Assembly: GCA_020466095.1 (NCBI GenBank)
Contig: CM035806.1
Coordinates: forward strand, 126,784,393 to 126,848,392
Source of the DNA: Chlorops oryzae
Lineage: Eukaryota > Arthropoda > Insecta > Diptera > Chloropidae
DNA length: 64,000 nucleotides
Reading direction: 5' to 3'
This document shows, piece by piece, positions 45,611 to 56,146 of this stretch. Under the pieces are notes generated by a model, which was not told where the DNA came from, ran no database searches, and saw only the letters and a program-made list of their open reading frames with translations. The translations under genes and the position numbers were made by a program. Positions within the stretch are counted from its first letter, which is position 1. Each line of letters begins with the position of its first letter.

Positions 45611-46999
45611 GTAATATATCTGGCCAAATATGCTTGAGATTACAGGGATTTGATTGTCTTTTAAAAACTGAATCAACCATTTTTGAATTTCGTTTGCATT
45701 TTTTTTATTGGACATACTCATGCGTTTTAAAAAAAGATTGTAAAATACGACGGAAGAGGAACGATATATGCGTTCATGAATGCCGGTATAATCGCAAACG
45801 CTTTAATTTTCATCATTCAAGACTTCATTCAAAACTGAACGTTTGTGTAACGCTTAACAAATGTTCAACCGTCTCTAGAGCCGATATTATGGGAATTTAT
45901 TCGAACCCTCGAAGGAGTGAACTCTGAGAACTTCTTTGCGTTAACTGTCAAAATACATGGAAGCTTTGACGGCTGTTTAAAAAGTTCTCAAAGTTCACTA
46001 AGTTCGAGCTCTGAATGAATACCCATCATGGTATCGATGATTTGAGAGCTCATACGGCCTCGCGGTATTAAAATATAAATATTCATAATAATTCGTCCGT
46101 ATCACAAAATAAACTTAAACTATATATAATATATACTACTGACAGTATAACAGAAGTAAAAAGCTATTTCCCAACTGTTTTTAATTTATATCACTGCTTA
46201 TTGGGCCTCGCTTAATGTACCTGGCCCACATCAAATTTTATTCTTGCGCCGCCACTGCACGCACGAAAGTCGATTTCCACTCACGCTCACGTCGTGACAC
46301 GACGTGCCACGCGTGACACGGTCAAAAATCACGGCACGCGCGCACCTCTAGTTTCTACTGTGGAAGAATTATGTCCATCATAGATTTTACGATGGAAATA
46401 TCATAGAATCTACGTGAAATACAATAAGTTCTACTGTTAATCTAATAGTTTCTACTGTTTCCCACTTAGGTATATTAGGTATAGTGTGCTAGATTTGTAA
46501 TCGGGAAAGTCCGAGTTCGAACCCTGCCGCAGGCCAAAGAATTTGTTGAAAAATGGAGAATAAAACAGGCAAGTAAATTTTAGCAAAGAAATGCAGAAAA
46601 ACTAAAAGTTGGACGCGAACCAATAAAACAAGTTGGTTTCGTCGGGCCTTCCAAAACGTCACGCACAATCTCTTCAAGATATTCCTATAGAATATTTTTT
46701 TTCAATTTTTTAAGCATAAAAAGATTGGTAAAATCTTTTATTTCTCAGTTTTTTTAAAAAATGTAAATGTTAAATTATCTACTTTTCCAAAAAAAAAAAA
46801 ATCGATCGGGATCGAAAAAGGGATCGAACCCGCCGACAAGAATTTACTAGCCGGGCGCTTGGTAGAAATAACTAGCCGGGCGCTATCTAGCCGAAGCATT
46901 AACAAACTAGAAAGGCGCTAGCTAGACTTTACTAGGTAAGCCCAAGATAAAAACTAGGGCCTAGCTAGCGCTGAAATAGAATTTCCAGCCGGGTAATAA

Positions 47000-47423
47000 T
47001 CTCTTCTATTAATCATGATCGGCATAATTGAAAAGTCCCATTGTTATGTATAGAAATACATATAATGTACATTAGGGCTGCTCTTAATTCCCGAAATGGA
47101 ATTTCAATCGGTCTCAGGGTCCAGAAGTGTTCCATTGGACATGGAGGAGAAACGTGAGAAATTTGGAAGCAATCGGATAACGGGAACCCGTGGCAGTTTT
47201 CAATTTAAGTTTGGGAAATTGGCAAAAATAGAGAGGAAACGGCCCTTAACTCCCCACAAGGCACCCCTACGGATATATAACGTATGGCCAACCCCCATTA
47301 TTTTTTTACTCCGAACATTTTTTCTGAACAAACCTACCCCCTATCTCCCCTCCTTAAGAGGGCTCCCATACAAAAATAATTTTTTAAAAACTTTTCCCCC
47401 CATCTTCCTAACTAGCCCCAGAG
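47000..47423. repeat. Unassigned sequence ending in an inverted part copy of the 163-bp tandem repeat
   Basis: 47260-47423 matches the complement of the 13.7-14.2 kb unit (CCCCTCCTTAAGAGGG, CCCATACAAAA, ACTAGCCCCAGAG). It ends at the gap. 47074-47250 has no assignment. Confidence 0.7.
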
Positions 47424-47523
47424 NNNNNNNNNNNNNNNNNNNNNNNNNNNNNNNNNNNNNNNNNNNNNNNNNNNNNNNNNNNNNNNNNNNNNNNNNNNNN
47501 NNNNNNNNNNNNNNNNNNNNNNN
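47424..47523. other. Assembly gap (100 N)
   Basis: Exactly 100 N. It cuts the hAT transposase gene on its right and a tandem repeat on its left. Confidence 0.99.
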
Positions 47524-48388
47524 TATTTTTAAAACTAACTGAACATTTGACAATATGCCACTCAAAAAAAATAAATACAAATGATTGGTTTCATCACAAT
47601 ACATTGAATACAATACTTCAGCCATATAACAATTGTTTTTTGTGACACCAAAAAGAATATTTAGCTCTTCCCACTGCGACAAGATACGTGCGATTGCAGG
47701 CTCAATAGACAGCCATCGGGTGTTAGCCAATTTTAGAATTTTTTATGGAATCTCATCACAATTTATAAGTTTATAAATTTCATGGTACTCTAACTGTCGT
47801 TTCGATGAATGGGAAAACCAATTGTAGGTTTCTTTGATTAGAAACTCAATATTCGATGGAATCGTATTTTTTGAAGCTGTACTGACCGCCAACTGAATGG
47901 AATGACAAGCACACTTTATAAGCACCAATTTAGGCAGATTGAACTTTTTTCGCAAAATCTCGTAGACGCCGTTTTTTTCACCAACCATTACACTCGCATT
48001 GTCTGTGCCAATGCCAACCATATTTTTTGGAAGAATATTATGTTCCTCCAAGCAACTCACAATTGCGTCCACAATACTATTAGCATCGCAGCTTGTTAGT
48101 TGTTGAAGCTTCAAAAAAGTCGATACAATTTTCGATTGACGTTGACTGAAGTATCTTATGACGACACCTAAGAGCTTGGTGGTGCTGACGTCTGTTGATT
48201 CGTCAAGTATTAGGCTGTATTTTTCCTCACCAAGATCTTTTAATAGCATAGATTGAAAATGAGGATAAAGTATATTCCTAATAATGAGTGCACATATACT
48301 TCTTCGGAGTTTGATATTTTCCGTTGCTTTAGAGTCGCCAAATAAATTTTTGCAAAGTTCCGTCAGGTGATCAACTGTTGCTATTGAC

Positions 48389-49736
48389 CAGGACTGGGCA
48401 CGCGAGCAAGAAATGTGCAAGTGAGAGCAAAAATTCGTTGCTCGCGTGTACATATATAATATAAAGAGCGCACTCGCAACGAGCTCAGTTGTTGTCATAT
48501 ATTATTGTAATATATGGTTGTTGTTAAGAAGCGAATGAAGGAACACGTTTGTCGAATGATCAGCTATGGGCACGGAAGCTGATTCGGAGCCGCGCTCTCT
48601 CACTCATGTATACGTACACAAAAACGAAAAAGCAAGCAGAGTAATGAAAATTGATTCAGTCTGACTAAAAACTCGAAGCAAGTCAGACGTGTGCCGCATC
48701 GCGCGAATAGAGAGAATATAAATAGACGAAAAAGTACATTGTAGAAAAGCGAATTGAAAATTTTTTGACTGCGTTTGTTGCTCATACCGATTCATTTATG
48801 CGCGTTAATTTAAAGAAACATTGTAATATTACACGTTTTTAACACGTTTTTTTTTCAATATTTAATGGTTTATATAAAAAAACAAATACAGACATTTATT
48901 GACGGACCAACATTTGGAAAACCTATTAAGAATAAAAACTTCTACTGCAAATATTGATTTCGATGAGATTATAAGGTTTTCAAAACCATCCAAATGTTTC
49001 AAAAACAACCAAAAGCCTTTTCCTGTTACAGTTATGAAAAAAGCAAATCTGTTTTATAAATTTTTATTTCACGCAAAATATTTTTCCCAGTGCCACGCAT
49101 ACAAATATGCACGCAAAACAACAATGTAGTGGTGCCCATACCTGCGAATGATTTATGCGAATTGATTTTCGGAATATTTTTACGAAAGATTATACCTCGA
49201 GTGCCATACACTGCGCAGATTGAAGCATTGGAAATTTAAAATTTATCGATCTGTCTTTTTCAAGACAATGTTTTTTCGAATATTTTTTATTAATAGTATT
49301 AGTTTTGTTAATAATAGTTTTTGGCGTATACCGCATTTTAAGGCTTAAGACCTCTTTTTTATATTATATATTTGCATGTTTTTCTCTTTTTTAGGATTTA
49401 GCCAGATTCGATTTTGATGAACTTATCAATTCCTTGAAATAAGGTTTTTGATTTTGAAATTTCAATGTTCCTTTTGTAATTTTAACATAATTTAAATTTA
49501 TTTAAAAATTTTCACTGACACTGAACAATGAACCACTACAATTCTTTCAGTGCAAAGCAGAGAGCTATTTTCGTTAAAATATTGCTTCGTGAGTTTAGTT
49601 TGGTGTGAATGCTTCTGAAGGTAGGACCTATGTCGCTCGTCTTCGCAAAATGAAGAGCGAATTTGTATTTTATGAAGTTGTTGCACCACTACATGTTCAT
49701 GAGCTTAGGTTTGCTTATGTATTTCGCCCAGCCCTG
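48389..49736 (+). mobile_element. Second hAT element, nested, 1348 bp
   Basis: CAGGACTGGGCACGCGAGC at the left and TTTCGCCCAGCCCTG at the right. The 8-bp duplication CTATTGAC is at 48381-48388. At the right it is split by the satellite foldback into CTA (49737-49739) and TTGAC (51749-51753), with the TA duplicated. It contains only transposase tail relics on +. Confidence 0.9.
48893..49130 (+). pseudogene. hAT transposase C-terminal tail relic
   Basis: The frame LTDQHLENLLRIKTSTANID followed by FDEIIRFSK matches the C-terminal SLTDxHLENLxRIxxxxxxxDFDxL pattern of BED/SCAND3-like hAT transposases and the relic at 15884-16222. A second short tail (ARFDFDELINSLK then TAA) lies at 49396-49441. 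No catalytic sequence remains. Confidence 0.75.
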
Positions 49737-49776
49737 CTACCCAATAAACACAAAAACGAGATGATATCGTAACGAT

Positions 49777-50235
49777 ATCGAGACGAATTCGAGAAAACTA
49801 AATTTCTCGATATCGCGATTTTGCACTCGCGACGATATCGAGACGAATTCGAGAAAGCTGAATTTCTCGATATCGCGATTTTTCACTCGCGACGATATCG
49901 AGACGAGTTCGAGAAAATTGAATTTACTCGATATTCGAGATTCTGGACTCGCGAAGATATCGAGACGAGTTCGCGAAATCAAATTTCTCGATATCGAGAT
50001 TCTGGACTCGCGAAGATATCGAGACGAGTTTCGCGAAATCCAAATTCTCGATATCGAGATTCTGGACTCGCGAAGATATCGATGACGAGTTCGCGAAAAT
50101 CAAATTTCTCGATATCGAGATTCTGGACTCGCGAAGATATCGAGACGAGTTCGCTGAAAATCCAAATTCTCGATATCGAGATTCTGGACTCGCGAAGATA
50201 TCGAGACGAGTTCGCGAAAATCAAATTTCGAGATC
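49777..50235. repeat. 60-bp satellite array, forward
   Basis: Units begin GATATCGAGACGA at about 49777, 49838, 49898, 49960 and onward with a 60-62 bp step. Each unit is itself partly palindromic around CTCGATATCGAG. Confidence 0.92.
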
Positions 50236-50739
50236 GTAATTCAATAACGAATTGATATCGAACGTTACGTTCTGTGTAATTAGGCTTATTTACGATTCGT
50301 TTTCCTAGTGTTCGGTGAAATATCGAGTTACAAACATTTGTAGATTTCTTTTCCAAATTAAACGATTTGCGATATAATCTCGAATGATTTATATGGCAAA
50401 AATTCGTCTCGAATCTTCGCAGAAAACAATTTCAGAAATTTGATTTATTCCGAACTCCGTTTCGATATCTTCGGAAGCACTTTATGAAACGAATGGAAGG
50501 AATATTATCCAACTCGATTCGATATCTATTCGTTGAGTCAGAAATCGAATTAGAATTTGAATTTTCGCAACTCGTTTCGTATCTTGGTTTATGGCAAAAT
50601 CACAATATCGATAAATTGTGTTTTCCAACTGTCCGTACTTCGAGTCCAAAATCCGATTCGACAAATTTATTTTCAGCGAATCGTCTCGATTCTCATCCAA
50701 ATCTCGATACGAAATTTGGAATTGTTCGTGGAGACAATC

Positions 50740-51140
50740 GTTGGTCGATATCTTCGCGAGTCCAGAATCTCGATATCGAGAAATTTGATTTTCGCGAACT
50801 CGTCTCGATATCTTCGCGAGCCAAAAATCACAATATCGAGAAATTTGATTTTCGCGAACTCGTCTCGATATCTTCGCGATGTCCAAAATCTCGATATCGA
50901 AAATTTTGATTTTACGCGAACTCGTCTCGATATCTTCGCGAGTCCAGAATCTCGATATCGAGAATTTGGATTTTCGCGAACTCGTCTCGATAATCTTCGC
51001 GAGGCCAAAATCACAATATCGAGATTTTGATTTTTACTCGAATTCGTCTCGATATCTTCGCGAGGCCAAAAATAACGATATCGAGAAATTTGATTTTCGC
51101 GGACTCGTCTCGATATCTTCGCGAGGCCAAAATCACGGTA
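50740..51140. repeat. 60-bp satellite array, reverse
   Basis: The same unit in complement: TCGTCTCGATATCTTCGCGA recurs with a step of about 60 bp, seven times. Confidence 0.92.
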
Positions 51141-51242
51141 CGAAACTTTAATTCTCGAAGGTAGTTTTGTTAATTTGTTTCCAAATCGGAAGGCATTCGA
51201 GGTAAATATAGAATCAAGCTAACTTATAAACGAAAAAAAGTC

Positions 51243-51345
51243 ATTCATTTCAATTCGGCGAAGACGGCGTAATGGGTAAGCAGACTAGAAACATGACTAG
51301 ATATCAAGAGGTTCGGTGTTCAAATCCCACAGGCAGTGGATTCAA
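51243..51345 (+). repeat. Weak tRNA-like sequence in foldback
   Basis: GTAATGGGTAAGCAGA could be a degenerate A-box, and GGTGTTCAAATCCCAC is a plausible B-box about 50 bases later, with a T run of 17 at 51372-51388. The stems pair poorly, so a functional tRNA is unlikely. Confidence 0.3.
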
Positions 51346-52011
51346 AAGCGTGGTTACCAGCAATAGAACCGTTTTTTTTTTTTTTTTTTACCGAAAATAG
51401 TATTATAATAAGACTGTTATTTGAATTTTACATTAAATATAAAAATTAATGATTTTTTTGCTAATCGTCCGTTAAGGATTCGAGAGCGATGAAAATCTCG
51501 ATTCGCTAGCGATTCGAGTTAAGGCTCGTTAACGATTCGAGAACGATGAAAATCTCGATTCGCTAGCGATTCGAGTTAAGGCTCGTTAACGATTCGAGAA
51601 CGATGAAAATCTCGATTCGCTAATGATAAGTGACTCTCTCACGATATCGAAATCGTCTCGATATCGTCTCGAATTATCGTCGCGAAACATTTTTAAGAGA
51701 AAACGATATTGCCTCGATATCGTTACGATATCGTTGTGTTTATTGGTATTGACGTGTGTTCGACCACAAAAATACAAATATTACATAGCATCTCCATTAG
51801 ACATCGTTCATGTCTTGGCATTTATGTTACAACATAAATCACTAGTGGAGACCACTCATGTAACATGTCATAGTATTTATGTCTTGCCATATCGCATGCC
51901 ATCTATGTCCGGACATGAAACGTCATTTCGATTATTTGACAGCTGTATTTTCATTTTGCGGCAGCACTCGTCGAGGCAACATTAAAAAGAATCAAAACAA
52001 GAAAAATAAAA

Positions 52012-54105
52012 ATGGACTGGAATAAATATGAGATTCTTAAATTAATAACACTATATAAACAGTTTGAGTGCCTGTGGAACTACAGGAGTGCATCGTACAA
52101 ACGAGTAGATTTAAAAAGAAATGCTTGGTTGGAAATCTCTAAGCAGTTTGGCAAAGAAGTGGAAGAAGTAAAAAAGAAAATTAAATACTTGCGATCTGCG
52201 TATATCTCAGAGAAAAAGAAAATAGAAAAAAGCAAGAAATCAGGCTCTTCAACGGAATCCCTCTATGATACGCAACTCTTCTACTTTTCGGATATGCAAT
52301 TCCTTGATTCCGTTGTCGTTTTGCGGAAGACACTTTCATCTTTGGAAACGGTAAGTTGGCAACGAAAAATTACTTTTCTATTGTATTCTTAATTGATATT
52401 TTATATTTTTTTGACAGAAAAGCGTGGAGAATGTTTTTGAAGGTGAAGAAACGCTTGATGATTTTCTATCGGAGGAAGTATTATCACCACCAACATCTGA
52501 TATTGGGTTGACATCAACTTTTATAACGCCGGTACCTTCGATATCACCCCCAATGCCATCTCCATCTCCGACAGAATCAACGACATCAAGTTCGCGACGA
52601 TGCAAACGAAAGATGCATAACGACTCCAAATTTGATCGCGCAATCGATGCTATAGTTGGGTCAGGCCACGAGAAACGTGACATAGTGGGTCTGGGATTTT
52701 GATTTTTGGACCTTACATCCAAAGATTATAGCCGTTCATAACTCCCCATAATATATAAGAGAAAAATTCCCTCAGTTGTTGTTGTTGTTGCAATTTGAAA
52801 ATCGAAAATTTGACAATTTTTCAATATTTCTCTTTTATTCATAATTTTATATCTAAAATAAGACTTGAGATTAATGAAAAATTATTTCTTTACTCGTTTA
52901 AGAATAAATGAAGAAAAAAATTAAAATTCGAAAAATAGTATACACTGAAAAAAATTGTTCGGAAATTCGAATTTAAAATAAACATTTGCGATTTGTATAT
53001 AGATCCGGAGCTAGAAAAATAACCAATTGTACATTATTATGTAGACCATTGAGCTGCGTTTCAGAAACAATAAAAAAAAATTTGTATTTCCAAGGAATTT
53101 CCGACACAGAGCGTTTTTTGTGAGACAACCTTCATATAAGAAGGCGCATAACCATATGAAAATCGGTTTCTCTCCACTGCAGCTTTTATTTACGCATGAA
53201 AAGTTCATGAACTGCGCATAGGCGCGGCAACTATGGGGGCGCAAGGCACTTTTTTCCCCTCCAAAAATTTTATTGGAGGGGCCATGCCACAACTAACAAA
53301 AACAATACGAACAGTTATGTAAAGCAGATCAATCAGATGAGACGTTTTTGCTACCTTCATATTATTTGTAGTCTGCAAACATGAAATAAAAGCTTTTCAT
53401 ATGGTTATGCGCCTTCTTATATGAAGGTTGTCTCACAAAAAACGCTCTGTGTCGGAAATTCCTTGGAAATACAAATTTTTTTTATTGTTTCTGAAACGCA
53501 GCTCAATGGTCTACATAATAATGTACAATTGGTTATTTTTTTAGCTCCGGCTCTATATAAAAATCGCAAATGTTTATTTTAAATTCGAATTTCCGAACAA
53601 TTTTTTTCAGTGTATACTATTTTTCGAATTTTAATTTTTTTCTTCATTTATTCTTTAACGAGTAAAGAAAGAACTTTTCATTTATCTCAAGTCTTATTTT
53701 AGATATAAAATTATGAATAAAAGAGAAATATTGAAAAATTGTCAAATTTTCGATTTTCAAATTGCAACAACAACAACAACTGAGGGAATTTTTCTCTTAT
53801 ATATTACGGGGAGTTATGAAGGGCTATAATCTTTGGATGTAAGGTCCAAAAATCAAAATCCCAGACCCACTATGTCACGTTTCTCGTGGCCTGACCCAGT
53901 TGCAACTGCGACTGCGACTGAAGAAAACGACGTCTTTGCGTCTTTTTCAAGGACAATAGCTCTGCAGCTGAAACAGCTGTCCCCAATTGAGGCCACCGTA
54001 ACTATGTCGGAAATCTACCAACTCGTGACACAAAAAGTGATAAAATCCATGTCAGCCAATGAAGTTTCACGCTCAACTTCGAGTAGCGAACGCGACCCTC
54101 TGTAA
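52012..54105 (+). pseudogene. MADF-domain protein of the Harbinger element, split by a foldback
   Basis: PIF/Harbinger elements often encode a Myb/SANT or MADF-like partner that helps the transposase bind DNA and enter the nucleus. Exon 1 (52012-52350) starts MDWNKYEILKLITLYKQFEC, then LWNYRSASYKR, WLEISKQFGKEVEEVKKKIK and LRSAYISEKKK: a MADF domain over residues 1-100. A 67-base intron follows (GTAAGT...TTTGACAG). Exon 2 resumes at 52418 in phase and has an acidic, then Ser/Pro-rich middle. The insertion at 52658-53897 plus a second AGTT interrupts it. Coding resumes in frame at 53902 with ENDVFASFSRTIALQLKQL and SEIYQLVTQKVIKS, a BESS-like tail, to TAA at 54105. AATAAA follows at about 54142. 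Without the insert the frame would be 260 codons with no stop. Confidence 0.88.
52658..53897. mobile_element. 1240-bp foldback element in the MADF exon
   Basis: GGGTCAGGCCACGAGAAACG at the left, perfectly mirrored at the right. Arms of about 500 bp (52658-53160, 53395-53897) stay highly similar, around a loop of about 235 bp. The flanking AGTT duplication (52654-52657, 53898-53901) restores the MADF frame. A 4-bp duplication with GGG ends does not identify a superfamily. No protein frame. Confidence 0.92.
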
Positions 54106-54599
54106 AAAGCACTAAACGAAGCAGACATAACGTTCTTTTAAATAAAGTTTTATTTAAATATCTGGGTTGCCATGTAGTATATTGTGAATTAACTAAATTT
54201 AAAAAACGTAGCTTATTCAGTATAAATTACATACAATTTTCCATGTAAACTACAAAATTTTCAAGTCCGGCAAATACTCACCCAATACTTACCTATGATT
54301 CATTCCAGTGACAAGCATAGATTGCGTCTTTCCAACATTTTGTAAAAGTAGTTGATTCGCAACAAACTACATGCCACCCCACGTAAATATTCCTCTTTTT
54401 ATATTTACACCCACCATGTTCCTGGCAGAATGACTTTTTTAACTTTTTTTTTCATCAAAGTGTAGGCAAATTCACAGTTCATGTTAATTTATGGTTGAAT
54501 GTGCCAATTTCTTTGTTTTTATATGAACTGTGAATTGCATACATATATGATTTAGAACGTATAGGTTTTTATTGCTTTTTTTTCTTATTTTGTTTTTAA

Positions 54600-55373
54600 A
54601 GTGGAAGTACAAATTATTTTTTTAAGTGCCTTAGTTACCTACATATATAAATTAAACTTTTACTTCTTTTCGAAATAACAAAAACTTTATTCATGTAGTA
54701 AATTCAGTAATTGTTTTATTGAGAGCCTCGAAAATGAGAGTTTTTATGAGAAAAATAAGACAAAAAAGTGAAAAAAATAAGGAAAAACATAATTTTCTGT
54801 TTCAGGTGTCTACAAAAACAAATCTTTACTAAATGTCTCAAACTAAGTTAACCTGAACGTACCCTCATATATTTATTTTGCAAACATGAAATAATTGCTT
54901 GAAAAACTTCTGGGAGAAATTTGCTGATTGTTTTCCTAGATACACGCGCTAGGAATTCAAGAGATCGCAATGAATCACCAGTTGCTATGTATCGCAACGT
55001 AATGGCCAGTCGAATTCTTGAAGATATGGCAAATCTCATTGGTGTTTCCTTCTTTTTAATTATTGGGTCCACCTAGGTAATAGTAGCAAATTATTACAAC
55101 TCCTTTTTTAAATAATTATGCATAAATATTTACCAATGAAAGAATCTCCTCAAATTTTTTAATGCTCATCCTGCAAAAATTTTTATATTCATCATCTTCC
55201 CATAAAATGTCCGTCAATAAATATGCTTCTAAGCTGTGCTGTTCTCTTTTTTGTAAAAACGGATTTACCCAAAATTTCGGTTTTTTTCTTTTTTGCTCTT
55301 CTTCTGGTAACAATTTTAATTTTTGCAATTGTTCAAGCGCTTTAATACAGCGAACCTTCTTGTTAATCGCCAT
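54600..55373 (-). pseudogene. Harbinger transposase, N-terminal part only
   Basis: Exon 1 (55373-55134) starts MAINKKVRCIKALEQLQKLK, then FWVNPFLQKREQHSLEAYLL and FCRMSIKKFEEILSL, the N-terminal region of PIF/Harbinger nucleases. A 61-base intron follows (GTAAAT...CCTAG). Exon 2 (55072 downward) reads VDPIIKKKETPMRFAISSRI, ATGDSLRSLEFLARVSRKTI and SKFLPEVFQAIISCLQNKYM, a helix-turn-helix region. A donor-like GTACGT follows, and a short third exon TPETENYVFPYF may start at about 54805. The DDE catalytic domain (GAIDG and later motifs) is not found before the MADF gene, so about half of the usual 350-400 residues is deleted. Confidence 0.88.
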
Positions 55374-56146
55374 TTCACAAATGCATATGGCATAACATCA
55401 AATGCCCACACACAAAAATGTGTCTATCTGTTTTCATGCCAGGGCATCAAAATTGACAGATGGCAAGACGTGAACGATGTCTAATGGAGATGCTATGTTA
55501 CCTTCAGCTTCAGCAACTGTGAATTCTTCAGAGTCTGGAGATAAAAATGTAATTTTTTTATTTGATGAAATGAGTTTAGACTGTTGTTGATGCTTTTTGG
55601 ATTCGCTGTGTCTTTTTATGTCGCTTAATTTCGCGCTTATTCAAACAGTGCAAAAAGTACAAAATGCCTTTGAGGTATCATCGGCAACTCCTTTGATCCA
55701 ATTCTTGAATTTGTCATCTCTCTCCCACTCCACTCTATATTTTTGTAGATATGTTTTTTTCAATAAAGGCAACTCCATTGTGAAATATCAACAAGTGAGG
55801 TCGAAGCGACTTTTACCTTTCATGAATTGGGTAGTGTTATTCACACCTAACCCGGTACTTAGATGATCTACTGGGTACTTTTCATTTAAATACCTTGGGT
55901 GAGTACCACTCTTAAAGCACGTCTACACAAACCGAAGAAATTATCTGAAGGAGTTGAGGTCGCATAAATTTTTTTGGCAAATTAATTCCAAAAAAAATCC
56001 ACGTTTTAAATATTCTTATAAAGTAAATAGTGAAAACGCGCTAAAAATGCGCTAAATAAGTTTTAGCGCCCAAAAATAACTTTCGAGCGCTACAATGTTG
56101 AAAATTACGCTAATCTAGCGGAAAATGCGCTAAAATGGCATCACTG

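Larger units (their letters stand above)
43301..46993. mobile_element. 3.7-kb CTAG-rich-ended element (family C), copy 2
   Basis: CCCGGCTGGAAATTGCCTAG at the left and ATTTCCAGCCGGG at the right lie directly inside TA (43299-43300, 46994-46995). Both subterminal zones (43315-43440, 46848-46965) are dense in CTAGCTAG and GGCGCTAG palindromes, like the copy at 20707-22397. Inside are other repeats, including the element at 44032-44755 and TTTAGACTC repeats at 44790-45600. No transposase frame was recognised. Confidence 0.75.
49740..51746. mobile_element. 2-kb foldback built of TCGA-rich satellite units
   Basis: CCCAATAAACACAA at 49740 and TTGTGTTTATTGG at 51746 are the ends, with TA at 49738-49739 and 51747-51748. 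Restoring the site rebuilds the 8-bp duplication of the neighbouring hAT, which proves the boundaries. Inside are about 8 direct units of about 60 bp (49777-50235) with GATATCGAGACGAG and CTCGATATCGAGATTCTGGA. About 7 units follow in the opposite orientation (50740-51140), then 2.5 units of a different 63-bp repeat with ATTCGAGAACGATGAAAATC (51470-51625). No coding content; frames across it simply read the repeat. Confidence 0.92.
51784..55497. mobile_element. PIF/Harbinger element, 3714 bp with insertion
   Basis: The ends are CATAGCATCTCCATTAGACA and its mirror, continuing TCGTTCA(T/C)GTCTTG, and TTA flanks both sides (51781-51783, 55498-55500). It carries the two genes typical of the group in convergent arrangement: a MADF DNA-binding protein on + and a transposase on -. 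A 1240-bp foldback sits in the MADF gene, so the native length is 2470 bp. The transposase catalytic part is missing, so the copy is an internal deletion derivative. Confidence 0.93.
47524..55778 (-). pseudogene. hAT transposase, BED-type N terminus, in three pieces
   Basis: Piece 1 (55778-55501): starts MELPLLKKTYLQKYRVEW, then WIKGVADDTSKAFCTFCT, one in-frame TGA, then AKLSDIKRHSESKKH; this is a BED-like zinc finger (CxxC...H...H) for DNA binding. Piece 2 (51780-51754): short, reads ICIFVVEHTSI, the codons bridging piece 1 and piece 3. Piece 3 (48380-47745 and on to 47524): VDHLTELCKNLFGDSKATEN, SLILDESTDVSTTKLLGVVI (first catalytic Asp), MVGIGTDNASVMVGEKNGVY (second Asp), IKCACHSIQLAVS, then one in-frame TAA at 47743-47745, then NTRWLSIEPAIARILSQWEE. 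The C-terminal third with the catalytic Glu falls in the gap. When the insertions and one copy of each duplication are ignored, the frame stays open apart from two stops, so the host copy was fairly young when hit. Confidence 0.9.
47524..56146 (-). mobile_element. Autonomous-type BED/hAT element split by nested insertions
   Basis: The right end reads, complemented, CAGTGATGCCATTTTAGCGC, with GCGCTAAA repeats inside (56035-56135). The left end is lost in or beyond the gap. The transposase frame runs on - from 55778 and continues across a PIF element (51784-55497) and a hAT plus satellite foldback (48389-51746). Confidence 0.82.

Noticed and set aside
46496..46545. tRNA gene around TTTGTAATCGGG and AGTTCGAACCCTGCC
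   Set aside because: The B-box is good but the anticodon stem has a mismatch, the T-stem does not pair and no D-arm is visible upstream.
50484..51030. Overlapping 113-157 residue frames in the satellite
   Set aside because: They read the repeat unit in several frames; frames stay open because the unit lacks stops, not because of selection.
49777..51140. Regular 60-bp repeats considered as a CRISPR array
   Set aside because: Repeats are contiguous without unique spacers, occur in both orientations and lie in a eukaryotic transposon.
53011..53292. 93-residue frame in the loop of the 1240-bp foldback
   Set aside because: It spans loop and arm without any motif and has no relation to a known transposase.
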